Shown here one piece after another: positions 54,446 to 61,200 of a DNA stretch of 64,000 nt. Source of the DNA: Paenibacillus sp. An7 (GTDB lineage: Bacteria; Bacillota; Bacilli; Paenibacillales; Paenibacillaceae); contig NZ_WTWX01000016.1 in the NCBI RefSeq assembly GCF_009870785.1, positions 1-64,000 on the forward strand, read 5' to 3'. The notes beneath the pieces were generated by a model, which saw nothing but the letters and a program-made list of their open reading frames with translations, had not been told where the DNA came from and searched no databases. Made by a program: the position numbers and the translations under genes. The first letter of the stretch is position 1. Each line of letters starts with the position of its first letter.

Positions 54446-55546
54446 ATGCAACATCTCATGGGTGTAGTGAACCTGGATCAAGAACTTGAGTTAATGAATG
54501 AATTAACGTATTTTCGCTGTGGTGCTGCCGTTCCTTTTGCGGGTAGGTATCGTTTGATCGATTTTGTATTGTCCAATTTAATGCATTCTAACATTCATCA
54601 TACGGCACTTTTTGTACGCAGGAAGTATCGGTCGCTGCTGGATCATTTGGGGCAGGGGGCTCCTTGGGACCTAGATCGCAAACACGGGGGGCTCTTTATT
54701 CTTCCGCCAGACTGGAATGATCCTACCGACCGTTCGAGAGGCGATCTGCAGCATTTTCATAATAATCGTGATTATTTTCTTAGGGCCAAAGGGACTCATA
54801 TTATTCATACCGGCAGTCAGCATATTTACTCCATGGATTACCGGGAAATGTATCAGTTTCATATCTCTCAGCAAGCTGACGTTACTCTTCTTTATAAAAA
54901 GGTAGATGAAATCCTTCCTGAACATGAATCCTGTGTACGGGTTGATGTAGACGGTGCGAAAGTGACTGGAATTCACCAAGAAGGAGATCATCCTAATATA
55001 TATCTCGGTGCATTTATTATGGAGAAACAACTGTTTTTGAAATTGGTAGATCACTGTATCGCGCATGGTCAAGATTACTTCTTCCGTGATGGAATCCAAG
55101 ATAATTTGGATAACTTAAACATTGCTGGTTTTGCTTTTGATGGATACCATACCGTTATTAACTCGGTAGAAAGTTATTATCGTAATAGTATGGATCTACT
55201 TCATCAAGAACAATATCAACGTTTGTTCAAACAAAATGAGATTCATACCAAAATCAAATATGAACCACCGACTAGGTTTCTGGGTGATGCGGAAGTAAGC
55301 AACTCTTTGATTGCGAATGGTTGTATTATTGGAGGACAGGTCGAGAATAGTATTATATTTAGAGGAGTCAAAGTTCACAAAGGGGCTCAAATTCGAAATT
55401 CGATCATCATGCAGAAATGTGTTATTGAGGAAAATGCCGTACTGGAGAATGTAATCCTTGATAAAGATGTGCATTTAGCAGCGGATTGCACCCTGATTGG
55501 TGATCCTAAGCAGCCTTATGTCATTGCCAAAAGCAGCCAAATCTAA
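54446..55546 (+). CDS. glgD: GlgD regulatory subunit of ADP-glucose pyrophosphorylase
   Basis: 366 residues, homologous to GlgC but altered. The nucleotide loop is missing at the start (it begins MQHLMGVVNLDQELE), PFAGRYRLIDFVLSNLM takes the place of the substrate site, and TGSQHIYSMDY replaces the GDH motif of the catalytic subunit. The C-terminal hexapeptide repeats remain. In Bacillus GlgD supports GlgC activity. It is followed by a terminator, and glgA, glgB and glgP are not next to it. Confidence 0.93.
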   Translation: MQHLMGVVNLDQELELMNELTYFRCGAAVPFAGRYRLIDFVLSNLMHSNIHHTALFVRRKYRSLLDHLGQGAPWDLDRKHGGLFILPPDWNDPTDRSRGDLQHFHNNRDYFLRAKGTHIIHTGSQHIYSMDYREMYQFHISQQADVTLLYKKVDEILPEHESCVRVDVDGAKVTGIHQEGDHPNIYLGAFIMEKQLFLKLVDHCIAHGQDYFFRDGIQDNLDNLNIAGFAFDGYHTVINSVESYYRNSMDLLHQEQYQRLFKQNEIHTKIKYEPPTRFLGDAEVSNSLIANGCIIGGQVENSIIFRGVKVHKGAQIRNSIIMQKCVIEENAVLENVILDKDVHLAADCTLIGDPKQPYVIAKSSQI

Positions 55547-55552
55547 ATCATG

Positions 55553-55592
55553 AAAAAAAGGTCAGAAGAGTAATCCTCTGACCTTTTTTTAT
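55553..55592. terminator. Terminator between convergent glgD and NlpC/P60 genes
   Basis: AAAAAAAGGTCAGA pairs with TCTGACCTTTTTTT, with an imperfect inner loop. A/T-runs on both sides suit both directions. Confidence 0.85.
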
Positions 55593-55641
55593 ATGTGGCG
55601 GTTCTGAAGTTTCATAATCGTGGAGGCAGTTTATATGTATA

Positions 55642-56103
55642 CTATAAGTCAGCTTTTTTTGCTGCGGAAGAACTAAGCACACGTTTTGCACCGTAATATT
55701 TTGAACTCCAATACCCCTTGTTAATAGGTGTAATGGCGATCCCTTTAGAGGAGGTAGCAGAGACAAACTTGTTATCGCTTAGGTATATTCCAACATGCGA
55801 AATGCCTTTACCGCTTGTATCAAAGAATACCAGATCACCTTTGGTTAGAGCAGATTTCTTGACGGATGTACCTTTTTTGTATTGTTGTTTCGAACTATGA
55901 GGTAAAGTTACCCCTAATTTTTTGTATACATAACGAGTAAACCCAGAGCAATCAAACCCTGTGAGTGTAGTACCGCCGTATTTATAAGGAACACCAACGG
56001 TGTTATTTACTGTAGTAGAAAGTACAGAAGCGGAAGCTTGCCCGAGTCCTGCGGTGAATAGTAATGTGAGTCCTAATGCTGCTGATGCGAGTTTCTTTTT
56101 CAA
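55642..56103 (-). CDS. Secreted NlpC/P60 (C40) cell-wall hydrolase
   Basis: 153 residues. A signal peptide (MKKKLASAALGLTLLFTAG, cleavage near QASA-SV, about residue 26) leads to a C40 domain with Cys52 in GFDCSGFT, His103 in GISHVGIYL and a later polar residue completing the triad. It cleaves peptidoglycan stem peptides outside the membrane. The whole gene is one domain, with no SH3 or LysM anchor. The TTG start has AAGGAG nine bases before it, directly behind the c-di-AMP aptamer. Confidence 0.92.
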   Translation of the reverse strand: MKKKLASAALGLTLLFTAGLGQASASVLSTTVNNTVGVPYKYGGTTLTGFDCSGFTRYVYKKLGVTLPHSSKQQYKKGTSVKKSALTKGDLVFFDTSGKGISHVGIYLSDNKFVSATSSKGIAITPINKGYWSSKYYGAKRVLSSSAAKKADL

Positions 56104-56123
56104 AATGTAATACTCCTTCCAAT

Positions 56124-56245
56124 GCCTGCGAGGTTAGCTAAGGATTCGGTTGAAGGTACCCTATGATCACTCTGTTTCGAGATCAATTCACCCATGGTAG
56201 GCGGGTCCCCCGCTTCTTAGGTGCGTAAGAATTCGGCGGTTATCG
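56124..56245 (-). promoter_or_regulatory. c-di-AMP (ydaO/yuaA) riboswitch aptamer
   Basis: Read on the minus strand, the motif runs from about 56245 to 56124. It contains the conserved blocks CGGGGGACCC, GGGTGAAT, AGGGTACC, CCGAATCC and AGCTAACCTCG followed by CAGGC, in the usual order of the ydaO-type c-di-AMP riboswitch. It lies before an NlpC/P60 hydrolase, its classic partner. The aptamer ends about five bases before the Shine-Dalgarno, with no terminator between. The edges are approximate. Confidence 0.9.
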
Positions 56246-56490
56246 TGATTGCACCTTGTATATTCATCTTAGTGATAACAATTAGTTACAATAATAATTA
56301 CGAAAATGTTACTTTCTCTACATCGAATTTTAACATTGACAGAATGAATTATCAACCTGATTCTGCTAATTCCGCTATCTTTTTCTCAAATTTATTTCAC
56401 CTTTGTGAACGCTAGTGTTGTTTATACCTTGTTATCTGAATTATTATAGATATATGATACCGACTAATTTACTAAACAAGACAATAAAAG

Positions 56491-56524
56491 AGGCCCAGCT
56501 GCTTAAAATAATGCAGCTGGGCCT
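56491..56524 (-). terminator. Terminator of the DUF11 genes
   Basis: AGGCCCAGCTGC (56491-56502) and GCAGCTGGGCCT (56513-56524) are perfectly complementary. T-rich sequence follows on the minus strand. Between it and the riboswitch (56246-56490) I see nothing supportable. Confidence 0.8.
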
Positions 56525-56533
56525 TTCCATTTT

Positions 56534-58249
56534 TTATTCATCGTGCTCAGTAAAGATGATTTCATAGACATTAGATACCACTTCGAAGGAGTGTATACGA
56601 TTATTAAAGTCATAAGTGCAAAGGGCCTGAATTGTGTCGGTAAATACATATTCATCCCGTTCCCGCGTAGGTCTAAAGAGTGGAAACACTTGCATACGCA
56701 GTGTGTAGATTATTTGGAATACTTCACCAGGCTGAATATGTGTAATTTGCACGGTCTGCTGCTCCATCTCAGAATCTGTTAACTCACGTTTATGAGCAGG
56801 CCACTGAATAAACCCATTTAGAATTGTAGACACACCCGGAGCAGGTAAGGGTAGAAATAAATCTGCTTTCGTATTTCCTGAATTCTGAATGGTTATCTCA
56901 AAAAGTATGTCGTCTCCTGGCTCCACGAACTTCGGTGTTGTGATGACATGAAGTGAAATGCGCGGGGCATAGAAAAAAACAGGAGTAAGATCTAGCGTTG
57001 TCAGTCGAACTGATCTTCCATCATTGATTCGAAATGTGTAAGTCAGCCGTGAACGGTTCACCCATTCTTCATCAGGGACAATGGAGTTAGGGACCATAGA
57101 AACTTTCGATTCAAAAGTAATGTACATGCTGGAGTTTGGAATTAAAGTGCCCAAAGGAAGTCCAGTCGCTAAAGAAACCTCAGGGCGAAGAATACCATTT
57201 ATTTTTACTGTACCCGGAACCAGGTTGAGTTCTGGGGCTTGAAGCAAGTCATAGACTGCCTCTACGGGAATCTCACCTTCATTTTGGATAAGTACTTCAT
57301 ATTTGACCGTATCCTCATAGGTTACTTGATCAGGGGTTATCTTTACGGAAATTGTTAAAACCGGTAACAAATACGAGATAGACACTGGGTCTGAACGAAT
57401 TGTAATTTCTTCTCCTTGATTGATATAAAGTAACGTTGCAACACTCGTAAGAGGAGTCGATGTTGTCCTTTTCCCTATTTTCACCTGATACGATATTTGG
57501 GTCGTTGAGTTTGAAGCAACAAAAGGTATTGTAATACCTGCGAATGGATCAAGATCAGGGGCGAGGAGACCATCAATCACCACACTGCCCGGAAGAAAAG
57601 TCATCTCACCCGACAATAATGTGCTAACTACGGCATTTCTGATATCTTCTTTTCCTGTATTTGTGATTTGTATAAAAAAAGTGATGATATCTCCCTCAAA
57701 AGTCTGATTCGTATTGGCATAATAGTACATTGATAGTTGAGAGGGAGATACGAATAAGGTGACAGGATTAGAGATGAGCTCTTTTGTAATGACACGACCA
57801 TCCATCGCCTGGAATGTATAGGTTGCTGTGGCCATGTTGATAAGAGTTAAAGAATCAGGAATGCTGCTTACAATGATTTGGAACTGAATCGTAACTTTCT
57901 GGTTGATCGCCAAGATCCCAATTTGCAGACCCTCTTGAGGATCGGCCCCCGGTATAGGTACGCCATCTTTCAAGAGGCTGTTGGGAATAAAGGAAGTGCC
58001 CTCCGGAAGTGTATCGGTTAGTGTAACTTCTGCAGGAGCATTCCCTGTATTCTCTATTTCAAGCTGATACATAACGATGCTGTCGAGCGTCACTTGTTCC
58101 ACAGAAGCACTTTTTTTTAGTGTGAGAATAGCACCTGTTAGCGGGATCGATACCATATTGGAATAGGATACACCTTCAAAACGACCAGAAGCAAAACGGA
58201 CAGAAGATTGATTGTTTAATACATAATTCCTTCTATACTGCGAATTCAT
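56534..58249 (-). CDS. DUF11 repeat protein, C-terminal part of the array
   Basis: 571 residues. It opens in the middle of a DUF11 repeat (VLNNQSSVRFASGRFEG, matching the second half of type-B repeats of the upstream frame), then carries four more, increasingly divergent units and ends FEVVSNVYEIIFTEHDE. No signal peptide, LPXTG motif or membrane helix is seen. Its ATG overlaps the upstream stop by four bases (ATGA), and no ribosome binding site is evident, so it depends on coupling or frameshifting. A structural surface or spore-layer protein is possible but unproven. Confidence 0.85.
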   Translation of the reverse strand: MNSQYRRNYVLNNQSSVRFASGRFEGVSYSNMVSIPLTGAILTLKKSASVEQVTLDSIVMYQLEIENTGNAPAEVTLTDTLPEGTSFIPNSLLKDGVPIPGADPQEGLQIGILAINQKVTIQFQIIVSSIPDSLTLINMATATYTFQAMDGRVITKELISNPVTLFVSPSQLSMYYYANTNQTFEGDIITFFIQITNTGKEDIRNAVVSTLLSGEMTFLPGSVVIDGLLAPDLDPFAGITIPFVASNSTTQISYQVKIGKRTTSTPLTSVATLLYINQGEEITIRSDPVSISYLLPVLTISVKITPDQVTYEDTVKYEVLIQNEGEIPVEAVYDLLQAPELNLVPGTVKINGILRPEVSLATGLPLGTLIPNSSMYITFESKVSMVPNSIVPDEEWVNRSRLTYTFRINDGRSVRLTTLDLTPVFFYAPRISLHVITTPKFVEPGDDILFEITIQNSGNTKADLFLPLPAPGVSTILNGFIQWPAHKRELTDSEMEQQTVQITHIQPGEVFQIIYTLRMQVFPLFRPTRERDEYVFTDTIQALCTYDFNNRIHSFEVVSNVYEIIFTEHDE

Positions 58250-61200
58250 ATCGTAACAACCTGCACTTGGAATGTAATTGTTGAGAAAGCTCCCGCCTGA
58301 ATGGTCCCAACCGTAACCCCTGTATTCGGATTGGCGTTAGGTCTAGCGTTTCCATCCACAATTACACTTCCAGAAATAAACTCAGTACCGGCAGGTACGG
58401 GGTCTACCATAACGACATTTTCAACTTCTACTATTCCGTTATTGGTAATTACTACGGTATAAGTGAGGGTATCGCCAACAACGGCATCTCCTGTGGAGGT
58501 CGTCTTTACAACCGTTACATTTGGTGATGAGACAGGAATCACGAGCGCGTTAGAACTAAAATTGCCGCCGAGCAATCGTCCATCTGGAGGTGCATAAGTA
58601 AATGTTCCAAATGCTTGATTGATCAGTTGTTGTAATTCTGGAAGAGTGTCAACGACGATCTGTAAAGTTACGGTAATATTGATATTCGATCCAGGAGCTA
58701 CATTACCGAGAGAAATACCCGTTTCCGGATTTACCCCAGGTTGAGGGACTCCATTGATGAGTACACTATTCGGAACCAAAACGGCTCCATCAGGTAAGTC
58801 ATCCGTTAAAGTTACAGTTCCCGGTAAATTGCCTGTGTTCGTCAAATTTAAGAAATAGGTTACGGTATCGCCTACCGTCACATTAGAGGTGTTGGCTGTT
58901 TTTAGTAATTGAAAAATAGGCTGGTAGATTGAGATGTTCACTGTGTTGGAATAGGAAGCACCTGTAAAAGCACCTGAGGTAAAACTAACAGAAGAACGAT
59001 TTTGGATTGTGTAAGGAGCACTTGGCAGCGTATTTACTCTTACGTCAAAAGTTACGGTCACTGCACTGCCTGGTGCAATCGTACCTAGACTAATCCCGCC
59101 CGCTGGATTTGCGTCTACTTGAGGACTGCCGCCGACGGTGACACTTCCGGGTACAAAACTACTTTCGATAGCTAAAACATCGGACAATACAGCATTATTC
59201 ACATTCGCAATCCCATTATTCGTAACAAGTACACGATACGTATAGGTGTCACCAACAACTGCGGTTGCTACAGAGGCTGATTTCACAAGTGTAATATTTG
59301 GTGAGGAAACAGGTATTTGCAATAAATTACTGACAAAAGAACCATTGAGTGTTCTACCATCAGGCAACGTATAAGCGAAGGTTGAAGTCGCTTGATTGCT
59401 TAATTGTTGACTGACCGGTAACGTATTAATGACGACTGAGAACAAAACGGTGCTTGTAGATGATATAACACCGACCGACATACCTGTTGCAGGATTTGCT
59501 CCTGGAACTGGAGCGCCATTCACAATTACACTGTTCGGAATAAGGGTTGTACCTTCGGGAATGAGGTCGGTTAATACGACGTTACCGCCATAATTACCTG
59601 TATTCGTATACGTAATCGAATAAACTACGATATCTCCGACCGTTGCATTGATGGTATTTGCTGTTTTAACAGCTGACAGAATAGGACTATATACAGGAGT
59701 GTTTACGGTATTCGAGAATGTGCTACCTGAGAATGTACCGGAAGTAAATGTTACGATTGCATGATTTTCAATTTGTGCTAAAGAGGTAGTAGGTATCGAG
59801 TTGATACGATATTGAAAAGTAACGTTGACCGTAGACCCTGGAGTTATACTTCCGATCGTCACTCCTGTAGAAGGATTTGCAGTGGGGCGCTGGGTTCCGT
59901 CTACATATACACTTCCGCTGACAAAGGAGGTTGCTGCGGGAAGCGCATCGGTAACGATCACATTATTCACGGTCTCGATTCCACTATTTCCAACGGTTAC
60001 GGTATACGTATTGACATCCCCCACAGTAAGGGAAGTGAATGAAGACAATTTGACTGCTGTCACATTAGGAGCAGAAACAGTTACTACGGACACGTTAGAA
60101 GAAACGTTTCCGCCGAGTGTTCTGCCTGAAGGCAATGTGTAGGAGTAACTGACAAAGGATTGATTACTCAAGAACTGGGGACTCGGAAGCGTATCTATGA
60201 TGACAGAAAAGGTAATTGTACTTGAGGTCCCTGGAGTAATACTGCCAGATATAATGCCTAGGGAAGGGTCAGATCCAGGTGATGGAAGTCCGTTAATTAA
60301 TACACTGTTTGGAACAAAAGAGGTGCCAGCAGGTATCGTATCTGTTAGATTGATTGTTGCACCAAAGTTACCCGTGTTACTTACCGTAATATTGTAAGTG
60401 AGTGTATCGCCTACAGTAGCATTGATTTTGCTTGCAGATTTGACAGCCGCAAGAACCGGGTTGTATACGGGAATAATCGGAGCATTAGAGAAGGTAGTAC
60501 CTGCAAACACTCCCGATGTAAAACTCACGGATGCTGAACTATTAATTTCAGGTGGAGTTGGTACAGAATCAACCCTGACATTATAAGTAACTGTAGCAGA
60601 AGCTGCGGCTGCAATTCCTCCCAAACCAATACCATCTACTGGACTTACTGTTGGATTCGGGCCACCATTAATCGTGACACTACCAGGAATGAAAGTGGTT
60701 CCTGTTACTGGATCTGATAAAAGTACATTTTGTACATCATCGATTCCAAGATTCGTAACCGTTACTGTAAACGTGATAATATCTCCTACGGAAACATCAG
60801 CAAGTGAGCTTGTTTTGGTAACGAGTACATTTGGTGATGATACAGGGAAACTAACCGTGTTGGATAGAGCGGTTCCTGTTAAGGTCCGGTTATCAGGAGT
60901 GGTAAACGTAAAGGTAGATGAAGCCTGGTTCGTAATGAGCTGTGGTGATGGAAGTGATGTAATCGTAACGGAAAAAGAGAGAACTGAAGTTGCACCTGCT
61001 GCAATTACACCTATGCCGACTCCATCAATGATGGAAACGCCAGGAATGGAAATTCCATTAACAAGAACACTGTTTGGAGTAAAGGTAGTTCCTGCAGGGA
61101 TGGTATCTGCAACGATAAGTCCGGCGGGTAGATTCCCTGAGTTTGTAGCAGTTATTGTGTATACCACAGTATCGCCAACGGTAGCGTTGTTCGTGTCCGC

